NCBI GenBank assembly: GCA_007116635.1
Contig: SKIB01000094.1
Span: 1 to 34,114, forward strand
Origin: Saccharospirillaceae bacterium
Lineage (GTDB): Bacteria; Pseudomonadota; Gammaproteobacteria; Pseudomonadales; Natronospirillaceae
Direction: 5' to 3'
DNA length: 34,114 nt
Numbering within the stretch: the stretch's first letter is position 1; each line of letters opens with the position of its first letter. Below, piece by piece: positions 1 through 7,856 of the stretch. A program made the position numbers and the translations under genes. The notes below the pieces were generated by a model. It saw only the letters and a program-made list of their open reading frames with translations, did no database searches and had not been told where the DNA came from.

Positions 1-698
1 AGGCTCTGGCCAAGTTCGCCCTCGATCACCAGAGTCTCCAGCAGCAGTTGACCGCCGGGTTTAAGGCATTGGCGCAGCTCCTCAAGGTGGTCGAGCGGCG
101 AGCGGCGGTGGTAGAGCACCCCCATGGACAGCACGGTGTCAAATACCGCTTCCAAGGGCATTTGCTCCAGCGCCAGGGGCAGTACGCCCACCTGAGGGTC
201 TTGAATGTAGTTCTGGCTGAGCCAGAACTGGGCAACAGGTAGCTTGCCAGGGTCAATGCCCAGCACCAAACTGGCACCGGCAGCACGCAGCCGCCAGCAG
301 TGATAGCCATTGGCGCAGCCAACATCCAGCACACGATGGCCGCGCAGGTCGCCTAGGTGCGGTGCTAAGCGATCCCATTTGAAGTCCGAGCGCCACTCGC
401 TATCAATCTCGATGTCGAAAAATTGCCAGGGGCCTTTGCGCCAGGGCATCAGCTGCTTCAGGCACTGTGCCAAGTCATGCTGCTCGGTTTGGCTGAGCTG
501 GCCCTGTATCCTAATGGCGCTGCGGTTTAACTGGTAGCCGTTAGCCTCAACCTTGGGCGCTTGATCCAGAGCGCTAAGCCAGCGCGGCAGGTTGCCGTCC
601 TTGCTGTGATACCAATGCTGATCCAAGAGCGGGATCAGGGCTTGGGCAAAGCCTTTGAGGCCTTGTTGTTCGAGGCTGTGCAAAATGGGAGCGAACAT
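1..698 (-). CDS. cmoB: tRNA U34 carboxymethyltransferase CmoB (partial, 3' end outside window)
   Basis: CmoB transfers the carboxymethyl group of carboxy-SAM to 5-hydroxyuridine at the tRNA wobble position, making cmo5U34. Reading the minus strand from ATG at 698 gives an open frame of 232 codons to the window edge, against about 323 residues in E. coli, so roughly the last 90 are missing. Family landmarks are visible: WYHSKDG near the N-terminus, the segment PWRKGPWQFFDIEIDSEWRS, the SAM-binding glycine motif VLDVGCANGYHCWR, and FDTVLSMGVLYHRRSPLDHL followed by LLLETLVIEG. The start lies 2 bp after the cmoA stop, so the two genes are almost certainly co-transcribed and translationally coupled. 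Identification is firm from motif order and the cmoA partner. Confidence 0.96.
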   Translation of the reverse strand, partial: MFAPILHSLEQQGLKGFAQALIPLLDQHWYHSKDGNLPRWLSALDQAPKVEANGYQLNRSAIRIQGQLSQTEQHDLAQCLKQLMPWRKGPWQFFDIEIDSEWRSDFKWDRLAPHLGDLRGHRVLDVGCANGYHCWRLRAAGASLVLGIDPGKLPVAQFWLSQNYIQDPQVGVLPLALEQMPLEAVFDTVLSMGVLYHRRSPLDHLEELRQCLKPGGQLLLETLVIEGELGQS

Positions 699-700
699 GA

Positions 701-1429
701 TTATTTAATGGCCAGTAAGGAAACAAAATTAAGATTGCGATACCACAGCAGCACCTTGGAAAAACCAGCCGCCAGCAGTCGTTGCTGATGGCTGTCAAGG
801 GTTTCAGGGATCAGCACTCGTTCAATGGCTTGGCGTTTTTGGCTGATTTCCAGGTCGCTGTAGCCATTGGCGCGTTTAAAGTCGTGATGCAGTTCGGTCA
901 TCAGCTGCTGCTCCATTGGGTCGGTGAAGCAAATTTTTTCACTCAGTAACAGAGCACCACCGGGCAAGCAGGCCTGAGCCAAACGGCTAAGTAGGTCAGG
1001 TCGATGCTCAGGCGCAATGAACTGCAGGGTCAGGTTCAGCACCATAAAGGAGCAGGGTTGGTAGTCGTACTGGCAGATGTCAGCCAGCTCTAAACTCAGT
1101 TCGATGCTGCTGTCTTGCATTTCAAGGTATTGGCGGGCACGATCCAGCATGGCGGCGCTGTTGTCCAAACCGACAATGCGGCAGTTGCTGGCCACCAAAT
1201 GCTGGCGCATGGCCAGACTGGAGGCACCCAGTGAGCAACCCAGGTCATAAATTAGGCTGTTGTCCTGAGCAAAACGCTTGGCCAATAAGCCGGTATTGGC
1301 AATGATCTGGCTGTAGCCAGGAACCGAGCGTTTGATCATGTCGGGAAAGACTTGTACCACGGGTTCGTCAAAGCGGAACTGGCTCAGTTCGGCCTGAGGG
1401 TGGGCGTATAGCTGATCGGGTTGATGCAT
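701..1429 (-). CDS. cmoA: carboxy-SAM synthase CmoA
   Basis: CmoA converts SAM and prephenate to carboxy-SAM, the donor used by CmoB. The 242-residue protein has the normal family length. It begins with a DQLYAHP segment and FRFDEPVVQVFPDMIKRSVPGY, followed by the SAM-binding motif IYDLGCSLGASS, all typical of CmoA. The ATG at 1429 is preceded by an AAGG Shine-Dalgarno about 7 bp upstream. It is the first gene of the cmoA-cmoB pair, and an extended -10 promoter candidate lies about 30 bp upstream. It is divergent from the signalling operon that starts at 1531. Confidence 0.97.
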   Translation of the reverse strand: MHQPDQLYAHPQAELSQFRFDEPVVQVFPDMIKRSVPGYSQIIANTGLLAKRFAQDNSLIYDLGCSLGASSLAMRQHLVASNCRIVGLDNSAAMLDRARQYLEMQDSSIELSLELADICQYDYQPCSFMVLNLTLQFIAPEHRPDLLSRLAQACLPGGALLLSEKICFTDPMEQQLMTELHHDFKRANGYSDLEISQKRQAIERVLIPETLDSHQQRLLAAGFSKVLLWYRNLNFVSLLAIK

Positions 1430-1457
1430 GGCAAGACCTTGGCAATTGTCGCAAAAG

Positions 1458-1466
1458 ATTATATCA
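1458..1466 (-). promoter_or_regulatory. extended -10 promoter candidate for cmoA-cmoB
   Basis: On the minus strand the sequence reads TGATATAAT, a perfect TATAAT preceded by the TGn extension. No good -35 hexamer sits 17 bp upstream, which is acceptable for extended -10 promoters. It lies 29-37 bp upstream of the cmoA ATG. Assigned by pattern only. Confidence 0.6.
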
Positions 1467-1470
1467 GAAC

Positions 1471-1500
1471 TTGGCCTTATGGGTTGCTTTTGCCTACACT
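1471..1500 (+). promoter_or_regulatory. weak sigma70-like promoter candidate for the STAS operon
   Basis: TTGGCC (1471-1476) and TACACT (1495-1500) are separated by 18 bp, 30 bp ahead of the STAS gene ATG. Both hexamers deviate from consensus, so this is only a candidate. It overlaps the region driving cmoA on the other strand, so the two promoters would be nearly back to back. Confidence 0.3.
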
Positions 1501-1530
1501 TGCTACAACAGCCATTACTAAGGTGTGACT

Positions 1531-1812
1531 ATGGAAGAGCTGGTGATTACCCCGACGTCGCGTTTTGATTATGCTTGGCATCAAGAATTCATGCAGGCGG
1601 TGGAGCAGGCCATGGCCATGCCGCAAGGCGAGGTGCGAATCGATATGCAATCCGTGGAATATCTAGACAGCTCAGCCATTGGCATGCTGGTGTTACTCTA
1701 CAAGCGTACATTGCGCCAGGGCTTGGTGCTGAGCATCATTAATGCTCAGGGCTTTGCGCTTGACCTGCTAAAATCTGCCAGTATTGAGCAAATCTATGAA
1801 CTCAACCCCTGA
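1531..1812 (+). CDS. STAS-domain anti-sigma factor antagonist (HsbA/CrsA/SpoIIAA-like)
   Basis: This single-domain STAS protein of 93 residues resembles anti-anti-sigma factors of the SpoIIAA family. In such systems the unphosphorylated protein binds an anti-sigma factor or kinase, and Ser phosphorylation releases it. The signature VEYLDSSAIGMLVLL is present; Ser48 aligns with the phosphorylated serine of SpoIIAA. I use ATG 1531 because AAGG at 1520-1523 is correctly spaced for it, whereas the in-frame GTG at 1525 is too close. The gene overlaps the next one by 17 bp, and that neighbour carries both a PP2C phosphatase and an RsbW-type kinase domain, so it is the natural enzyme for this substrate. 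The actual sigma or anti-sigma partner is not in the window. Confidence 0.9.
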   Translation: MEELVITPTSRFDYAWHQEFMQAVEQAMAMPQGEVRIDMQSVEYLDSSAIGMLVLLYKRTLRQGLVLSIINAQGFALDLLKSASIEQIYELNP

Positions 1813-3538
1813 GCTGCGCCAGCCAGAACATATTTTAATTGTCGAGGACGATCTCTTTGCCCAGCAACTGTATTTGGCTTTTTTTCAGCGTTTTCCGGTG
1901 CAAACTCAGGTGGTGGGTTCGGTGCAGGAGTTGTTGCAATTTTTGGCACAAAGGTCTGGTGTCAGCTTTGATTTGATCATTTTGGATCAAGAGTTGCCGG
2001 ATGGTCTGGGCATTGAGCAACTAAGCAGTTTGCGTGTTCATTCCCCTCAAGCCGCGGTGTTGATGATCAGTGGCCGAGACGAGCCTGATTTTTTTGTGAT
2101 GGCCTTTAATCAGGGCGTTGACGATTACGCGGTCAAACCCGTGAATCTGGAGCTTTTATGGATTAAAGCCATTAATGCCTTTCGCCGTAACTGCATGCAG
2201 CGGCAGATCCTGTTACAGCAGCAAGAGCTGAATCAGTGGTACCAGGCTCAGCAGCAAGAGTTGCAGCTTACCGAACACCTGTATCAACACTTTGTCAGTG
2301 AAATCCATCATCCCTTTGCCGGTCTGCATACCCTGTTAAAACCCAGCGCGGTGTTCAGTGGTGACCTGATTCTGGCCAATAAATGCCCCAAGGGCATGCA
2401 TTATTTGTTATTGGCGGATGCCACCGGGCATGGGCTGTCGGCTGCAGTGTCGTTAATGCCCATTATGGAGCAATTTCATCAGGGGGTAAGTCGCAGCCTG
2501 CCGCTTCCCAACTTGGTACAGGCCATGAATACCCAGTTGCATCGCAGCTTGCCAGCCGATCGTTTTGTGGCCATTCTCATGATCCGGCTGGACCCAGTTC
2601 GCCAGCGATTACAGGCCTGGAATGGGGGCATGCCTGCTGGCTACCTGCTGTCCGATCAGGGCAGGATGATGGTTAAGATTGAGTCCAACAGCATGGCCTT
2701 AGGCATCTTGCCGCCGGATCGAATTCGTTTGCAGCCGCAGCATTTTGATGCCAGCCAATTCGCAAGCCTATTCTTTGCCAGTGATGGCCTGTTAGAAACG
2801 CCCATGAGTAATGGTCAATATGCCACTGTTGAGCAGTTGTTGCCCTTCTTTTCTGAGTCGCCTGCCTTGGCCATCGAAAAACTAGGGGACTGGATGACAG
2901 AGCAAATATTTCCCCGCGCGGATGACGATGTGAGCTGTGTGCTCTTGGATCTTGCGCAGCTGTGCCACCGCCATCAGCCAGCTCATGCCACAACGCAGCA
3001 AGACCAAGATGCAGGCATGAGCAACTTACCCTCGGTGAAGTCAGGCTTGGTGCGCAGTCATCGTTTGGCCATCAGTGGTCTGGAGCTGCGCTCTTTTGAC
3101 CTGCGCGCTCATTTAGAGCTCAGCCTTGCGGGCATAGAGCTGGATGACGCACTGCGCCAGAGGGTCCATCTTGCCGCTCAAGAACTTTTTCTCAACGCCT
3201 TGGAACACGGCATTCTTCAACTCGACTCCCGTTTGAAGGAAACTCATGGTTTCAATCATTATTATGAGTTGCGCGAGCAGGGCTTAAATCAATTGCAGGC
3301 CATTGACCAGATCGTTATTGAGCTGATCTGGTTGCCTGAGCATTATTTGCAACTATCAATGTCAGACTCTGGCTCTGGTTTTCCATGGCAAGGCAGAACG
3401 GCAGTGCCTGTCAATTCTTGCTATGGTCGAGGCCTGGAGCTGGCTGAAAAGTTGGTTGATGAACTATCTTTTAATGGCGCGGGCAACCGAGTGACTCTGC
3501 GCTGGTCGTTGTCTGCACAGGACGAGGTGAACAGATGA
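1796..3538 (+). CDS. three-domain partner-switching regulator: receiver, PP2C phosphatase, RsbW-like HATPase (HsbR/CrsR-like)
   Basis: The protein has about 580 residues from ATG 1796; a TTG at 1784 is also in frame. Residues 12-125 are a receiver domain with acidic pocket ED18D19, phosphoacceptor D64 (IILDQELPDG), S92 and K114 in VKP. A Gln-rich coiled coil follows (about 130-165), then a SpoIIE/RsbU-type PP2C domain with FSGD, LLADATGHGLSAA, FASDGLLE and DDDVSCVLL. The C-terminal part is a GHKL ATPase with N-box AAQELFLNALEHG, G1 DSGSGFP and G2 GRGLELAEKL. This is the architecture of Pseudomonas HsbR and Shewanella CrsR, in which receiver phosphorylation tips the balance between phosphatase and Ser kinase acting on a STAS protein. 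The STAS gene overlaps it upstream, and its stop overlaps the FIST start (ATGA). The output target is unknown. Confidence 0.92.
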   Translation: MNSTPELRQPEHILIVEDDLFAQQLYLAFFQRFPVQTQVVGSVQELLQFLAQRSGVSFDLIILDQELPDGLGIEQLSSLRVHSPQAAVLMISGRDEPDFFVMAFNQGVDDYAVKPVNLELLWIKAINAFRRNCMQRQILLQQQELNQWYQAQQQELQLTEHLYQHFVSEIHHPFAGLHTLLKPSAVFSGDLILANKCPKGMHYLLLADATGHGLSAAVSLMPIMEQFHQGVSRSLPLPNLVQAMNTQLHRSLPADRFVAILMIRLDPVRQRLQAWNGGMPAGYLLSDQGRMMVKIESNSMALGILPPDRIRLQPQHFDASQFASLFFASDGLLETPMSNGQYATVEQLLPFFSESPALAIEKLGDWMTEQIFPRADDDVSCVLLDLAQLCHRHQPAHATTQQDQDAGMSNLPSVKSGLVRSHRLAISGLELRSFDLRAHLELSLAGIELDDALRQRVHLAAQELFLNALEHGILQLDSRLKETHGFNHYYELREQGLNQLQAIDQIVIELIWLPEHYLQLSMSDSGSGFPWQGRTAVPVNSCYGRGLELAEKLVDELSFNGAGNRVTLRWSLSAQDEVNR

Positions 3539-4677
3539 AAGCACATTGGTACCCAACTGACGATTTGCCATCTTTTGAGCAGCAGCTTATGTCCTTGGCG
3601 CAGGATGGCAGGGTTAGAACCATCTTGGTTTTTGCCTGTGATCAGAACGGCTGGTTGAAGGCGGATTTGGATCCGGTTCTACAAGCCATAGACAAACCAG
3701 TGTTAGGCGGGGTTTTTCCTCAGGTGATTCATGAGGGTGTTAGCCATGAAAAGGGCTGTTTGGTAGTTGCCCTGCCTTTTGCCGTCAAGCATGGGCTGAT
3801 CACGGGACTGAGTGATCCCGATGCAGACTATGATCAGCAGCTGATGGAGCAAATGGAAACCCTAATCGACACCACAGTGAGCCAGCAAAGCCTGATGGTT
3901 TGGGTGGATGGCCTCAGTAGCCGCATTGGCTCCCTGATTGAATCCATTTTTTATACCCTAGGCCTGAGTTTCAACCTTTTTGGTGGCGGTGCAGGGTCTC
4001 TTAGCTTTGAGCAAAAGCCCTGCCTGTTTGATAACAATGGCATGGTAATGGATGCCGCCCTGATCATTTCGTTGCCCATTGCCACGGCCATGGGCGTTTC
4101 TCATGGTTGGCAAGCGGTATCCGAGCCCTTGCAGGTTACCTCGGCAGAGGCCAATACCGTTAAAACACTGAACTGGCGTCCTGCCTTTGATGTTTATAAA
4201 GAGCTGGTGGATTCCATGACTGGCCAAAGCCTCACACCAGAGGCATTTTTTGACACCGCCAAGGCCTATCCCTTTGGTCTTTCACGAATCGGCTCTGAGA
4301 TAGTGGTGCGTGACCCTTTAAAGGTCACCCAGGAGGGGCACATGCTTTGTGTGGGCGAGGTGCCAGAAGGCAGCTTCGTCAAAATTTTGCATGGCACCCA
4401 TCAAAGCTTGATTGCTGCCGCGGCGGAAACCAAGGCTCTAGCCCTTGAGAATCAAAAGCACGACGATCAGATACAGCTGGCCTTTCTGGTGAACTGCATC
4501 TCAAGAGTGCTCTTTCATGGCGAACATCTGTCTGAGGAACTAGCAGCCGTATTGATGGATCAACCCAGCATTGGCGTCATGACCCTGGGTGAGATCGCCA
4601 ATAATGGCGAGGATTTTATTGAGTTCTACAACAAGACCATGGTCATGGCGCTGATGATGCGCTATCAGGAAAGCTAG
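3535..4677 (+). CDS. FIST-domain sensory protein (NosP-like candidate)
   Basis: The soluble 380-residue protein contains FIST_N (about residues 25-205) and FIST_C (about 205-360). Recognisable parts are VLGGVFPQVI and FNLFGGGAGS in the N half, then VSHGWQAVSEPLQVT, YPFGL, VPEGSFVKILHG and the C-terminal GEIANNGEDFIEFYNKT. FIST proteins bind small ligands. One subgroup, NosP, is a haem protein that senses nitric oxide and controls an adjacent histidine kinase. Here the next gene, 1 bp away, is a hybrid histidine kinase, which is the NosP-NahK gene arrangement. I cannot tell from sequence alone whether this one binds haem. The start overlaps the preceding stop (ATGA), indicating translational coupling. 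Confidence 0.9.
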   Translation: MKAHWYPTDDLPSFEQQLMSLAQDGRVRTILVFACDQNGWLKADLDPVLQAIDKPVLGGVFPQVIHEGVSHEKGCLVVALPFAVKHGLITGLSDPDADYDQQLMEQMETLIDTTVSQQSLMVWVDGLSSRIGSLIESIFYTLGLSFNLFGGGAGSLSFEQKPCLFDNNGMVMDAALIISLPIATAMGVSHGWQAVSEPLQVTSAEANTVKTLNWRPAFDVYKELVDSMTGQSLTPEAFFDTAKAYPFGLSRIGSEIVVRDPLKVTQEGHMLCVGEVPEGSFVKILHGTHQSLIAAAAETKALALENQKHDDQIQLAFLVNCISRVLFHGEHLSEELAAVLMDQPSIGVMTLGEIANNGEDFIEFYNKTMVMALMMRYQES

Positions 4678-4678
4678 T

Positions 4679-6715
4679 ATGGCGCGCATCACTTCGTCTG
4701 AGGCGGAGGTGCTGTATCAGGTGGCTTTGACCATAGGCTCTAGTCTCGACCTGCAGCAAATGCTTAGGGACTCTTGCGTGGCCTTGATCCGTGGCCTGCA
4801 TGCCTATGGTGTTCAGGTATGGCAGTATGAAATGGAAAGCCCACTGGGTGATCTTGGCTGGCATCAGGTCTTCGCCATGCCCAAGACCTTGGCTCAGTTG
4901 CAGTTGGCGAATTATGACCCCGAACTGCCTTCGGATCAGGCCAGTTTTGCCCACTGGCAGGAGACCTTACCCCAGACGGTGGAGCATGATGACAAGCATC
5001 TCTATTGGTTCCATCTGCCGCAATTTGGGGTGTTGTTACTGGTGGATAAGGGCGAGCCATTGCCTAGGGCCATGCTGTTGAACCTGCAACTGCTGATGAA
5101 TAAGCTGGCTCATGCGGCTCAGGCATGTTTGTATGATCAACGCTTGCGCGCACAGTATCAGGAGTTGAAGTCGTCCAGTAAAGCTAAGAGCGCCTTTTTG
5201 GCCACGGTTAGCCATGAGTTTCGCACTCCCTTGAACGCCATTCTAGGCTTTTCCGATTTGTTGGCTCATGGCAATTTAGCTCGCGAACAACAGCAACAGC
5301 TAGCCAATGTACAAAAAGCAGCCAAGGGTCTGTTGGTGATGGTGGATGAGATCCTAGATTTCAGCAAGCTGTCCAAGAAGCAGTTGGCTCTGGAGCCTAC
5401 GGCCTTTAATTTGCAGGATTTTTGCCATGATCTTATCGAACTGTTTAAGCCCTTAGCTCAGCGTAAGGGGCTGGATCTACAGCTGCTCATTACTTGCGAA
5501 TCCGAAACCGATTTTTTGGCCGACCAGCAAAGGCTGGCGCAAATCCTGAAGAATTTACTTGGCAATGCCATTAAGTTCACCCCGCGGGGCTATGTGTTGC
5601 TCAAGGTAGAATTGATAGAACAGGATGATGCTCAGGATCGCTCCTTGCTGGCTTTTGCTGTTGAAGACAGCGGTATTGGCATGAGTCCTGAGCAACAGGC
5701 CGCCGTATTTTTGCCCTTTCATCAGGCAGACAGTTCGATTAGCAGGCGTTTTGGCGGCACAGGCCTTGGTTTGAGCATCAGTCAGGATTTGGCTGGGCTG
5801 ATGAACACACGAATTCATCTGGAGTCCAGTCCTGACCATGGCAGCCGTTTCCATTTTCGGCTTTGGTTGCCAAGGTCGGCCCCGCAGCAGCGGCCCGCAA
5901 CGCCAGAACCTGTTGCTGGTCAGTCGGATGCTGCCTTCTGGTTTGGTAAGACCATCCTGGTGGTTGAGGACGCTGAATTAAACCAGCTGGTGATTAGCCA
6001 ATACCTGCAGCAAATGGGTATTGAGGTAGAGATCGCGGCAGACGGCTTCGCTGCCTTGGCTTACCTGCAACACCACAGGGTTGACCTGATTTTTATGGAT
6101 TTGCACATGCCGGGCATTGATGGCTTGGAAACAACCGAGCGCATCCGTGCCCTGCCGGATTGGCCTGATACCCCCATTGTGGCCCTCACTGCAGCCGTGT
6201 CCATTGAGGACCGCCAAGCCTGTATGGCGGTAGGCATGAAGGACTTTCTGGCCAAGCCTCTTGACCCGCAAAGGTTAGCGAGCCTACTGCTCAACTATTT
6301 AGGGCCAGCGGACCAAGGCTATATGCCATGCCCTGAGCCAGCACCCATCCAGCCTCCTGCAGTTGACAAGGACTATATGTCACAGCCCATGCTCGAGAGG
6401 CAGGTGCTGGAGCAGCTACGCAAACAGCTTGGTGACGCGGCCCTAACAACCCTGCTGGCCTCCTTGGAGCGAACCATGCAGCAGCAGCTGCCTGAAATGC
6501 AGCGTTTGCTCAGTGTGGGTGACATAGTTTCCTTGCAGCGCTTGGCTCACAGTTTGAAAAGTACGGCGGCAACCCTTGGTGGCATGCGAGTGTCCACTCT
6601 GGCTAAGTTGATCGAGCAAGCCTGCAAAGAACAGGCCCGCCCACAACGACTTGCCTTTTTGCTGGATGAATTACAGCAGGCCTGGCAACAGCTCAGTGTT
6701 CAACTATTTAAGTAA
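4679..6715 (+). CDS. hybrid histidine kinase with receiver and Hpt domains (NahK/VpsS-like arrangement)
   Basis: This 678-residue cytoplasmic protein has no membrane segment. Residues 1-150 look GAF-like. HisKA follows with H179 in FLATVSHEFRTPLNAILGF, then HATPase_c with N296 (NLLGNAIKFTPRG), G1 VEDSGIGM and G2 FGGTGLGLSIS. The receiver domain (about 425-535) has VVEDAE, phosphoacceptor D474 in IFMDLHMPGIDG and K526 in LAKP. A C-terminal Hpt domain carries H624 (LAHSLKSTAATLGG). It therefore holds a complete His-Asp-His relay that ends on a phosphotransfer histidine able to feed separate receivers; the REC of the gene at 1796 and the receiver protein at 16681 are local candidates. It follows the FIST gene by 1 bp, so FIST is probably its sensory partner. 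Confidence 0.94.
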   Translation: MARITSSEAEVLYQVALTIGSSLDLQQMLRDSCVALIRGLHAYGVQVWQYEMESPLGDLGWHQVFAMPKTLAQLQLANYDPELPSDQASFAHWQETLPQTVEHDDKHLYWFHLPQFGVLLLVDKGEPLPRAMLLNLQLLMNKLAHAAQACLYDQRLRAQYQELKSSSKAKSAFLATVSHEFRTPLNAILGFSDLLAHGNLAREQQQQLANVQKAAKGLLVMVDEILDFSKLSKKQLALEPTAFNLQDFCHDLIELFKPLAQRKGLDLQLLITCESETDFLADQQRLAQILKNLLGNAIKFTPRGYVLLKVELIEQDDAQDRSLLAFAVEDSGIGMSPEQQAAVFLPFHQADSSISRRFGGTGLGLSISQDLAGLMNTRIHLESSPDHGSRFHFRLWLPRSAPQQRPATPEPVAGQSDAAFWFGKTILVVEDAELNQLVISQYLQQMGIEVEIAADGFAALAYLQHHRVDLIFMDLHMPGIDGLETTERIRALPDWPDTPIVALTAAVSIEDRQACMAVGMKDFLAKPLDPQRLASLLLNYLGPADQGYMPCPEPAPIQPPAVDKDYMSQPMLERQVLEQLRKQLGDAALTTLLASLERTMQQQLPEMQRLLSVGDIVSLQRLAHSLKSTAATLGGMRVSTLAKLIEQACKEQARPQRLAFLLDELQQAWQQLSVQLFK

Positions 6716-6725
6716 GTAGCAAAGT

Positions 6726-7538
6726 ATGCAAAGCGCCAACGAGTTCGAATATCGTCCTGAACACTTCCAACAGATCAAAGCCAAGGTCTATCAGTTGGCC
6801 GGGATTAAACTGTCGGATACTAAGGATTCCATGGTTTATAGTCGTTTGGCTCGGCGGCTTAGGGCCTTAAAGCTCACCAGCTTTGACCAGTATTTGCACT
6901 ACTTGGATAGCCATTTGCAGCAAGAACAGCAAGAGTTCATCAACTCGCTGACCACCAATCTCACCTCTTTTTTCCGCGAAGCCCATCATTTTGATCATTT
7001 GGCGCAGTACCTAAAGACCTATCCGGGTGAAAAACGCATCTGGTGTGCGGCCGCCAGCACGGGTGAAGAACCCTATTCCATTGCCATGACCGTGGCTGAA
7101 CATTACGGTCGTTTTGACTACCCGGTCAAGATCATCGCCTCGGACATCGACAGTCAGGTCTTAACCAAGGCTAAACAGGCTGTTTATAGCATAGACCGCC
7201 TAGAAAACATGTCGGCTGCTCGGCTCAAGCAATTTTTTTGGCGCGGTAAGGGCAAGATGCAGGGTCAGGCAAGGGTGGTGCCGGAATTGAGTAACATGGT
7301 TGAGTTCCAAACCATCAATCTGTTGCATGAATGGCCGCATAAAAAGCCCTTCGACATCATTTTTTGCCGTAATGTGATGATTTATTTTGACCGCCCCACC
7401 CAATTGCGCTTGCTGGAACGCATGGCCAAGATCGTTAAGCCGGGGGCCTATTATTTTGCCGGTCACTCTGAAAACCTAGCCATGGCTCGGCACCTGATGC
7501 TACCAGTGGGGAAAACTGTGTACCGCTTCGTCAATTAA
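6726..7538 (+). CDS. cheR: chemoreceptor methyltransferase CheR (pentapeptide-dependent type)
   Basis: CheR methylates glutamates on chemoreceptors using SAM. The 270-residue protein has the usual N-terminal helical domain (RLARRLRALKLTSFDQYLHYL), SAM-site motif CAAASTGEEPYSIAM (107-121), ASDID at 138-142, and the C-terminal FCRNVMIYFD and AGHSENL. In the beta-subdomain it has FWRGKGKMQG (171-180), equivalent to the glycine-containing loop of E. coli CheR that marks pentapeptide-binding CheRs. This fits the DEWESF C-terminus of the receptor at 10875-12638. It is the last gene of the first signalling operon, 10 bp after the hybrid kinase, and is separated from cheY by 318 bp. Confidence 0.97.
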   Translation: MQSANEFEYRPEHFQQIKAKVYQLAGIKLSDTKDSMVYSRLARRLRALKLTSFDQYLHYLDSHLQQEQQEFINSLTTNLTSFFREAHHFDHLAQYLKTYPGEKRIWCAAASTGEEPYSIAMTVAEHYGRFDYPVKIIASDIDSQVLTKAKQAVYSIDRLENMSAARLKQFFWRGKGKMQGQARVVPELSNMVEFQTINLLHEWPHKKPFDIIFCRNVMIYFDRPTQLRLLERMAKIVKPGAYYFAGHSENLAMARHLMLPVGKTVYRFVN

Positions 7539-7856
7539 CCAAGACAGGGCTCAAGGAACAGGTTGTCAAACTTGGCTGGATGGCTCAGCTGTTCTGGTTC
7601 AGCTGTTTTATCTCGACTTGACCAGCCATGGCCTTGGCTTGGTCTAATTGCTTAATTCTTCCTCTAATTGCTGGGCCCTTGGGCTGCTCCCACCTGATTT
7701 TTATCGCCTTTGATGAATCCACTGCCAAGGCTTAGTGGTTGGCTGTTTTTGCTTACGGTCAAGATCAAGAAAGTTGCTTTTTTGCAAAAAAAACCAAAGC
7801 AGCGCACAAAATTTGGTCTAGGCTGAAGAAGTAAACAGTTTCTAGGAAGGTTTTCT
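7539..7856 (+). other. 318-bp intergenic region between cheR and cheY
   Basis: I see no convincing gene here. The minus-strand open frame at 7664-7870 has no recognisable protein or ribosome site and runs into cheY. The stretch holds a short hairpin with T-run at 7586-7609, a second weak hairpin (GCCAA 7724-7728 with TTGGC 7739-7743, then TGTTTTT), and A/T-rich sequence at 7765-7800 where a cheY promoter could lie. I could not identify clear -35/-10, sigma28 or sigma54 boxes. A good AGGAAGG ribosome site precedes the cheY ATG. Confidence 0.6.
7586..7609 (+). terminator. weak intrinsic terminator candidate after cheR
   Basis: CAGCTG at 7586-7591 can pair with CAGCTG at 7600-7605 around an 8-nt loop, followed directly by TTTT. 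The 6-bp stem and short T-run make it weak. It lies about 47 bp after the cheR stop, a suitable place to end the first signalling operon. It also forms a 9-bp direct repeat (TCAGCTGTT twice, 14 bp apart), so it could instead be a regulator site. Confidence 0.35.

Noticed and set aside
7735-7760. sigma54-like GG...GC element (TTGGCTGTTTTTGC)
   Set aside because: The GG and GC are separated by 8 bp instead of the required 10, and the flanking bases fit poorly.
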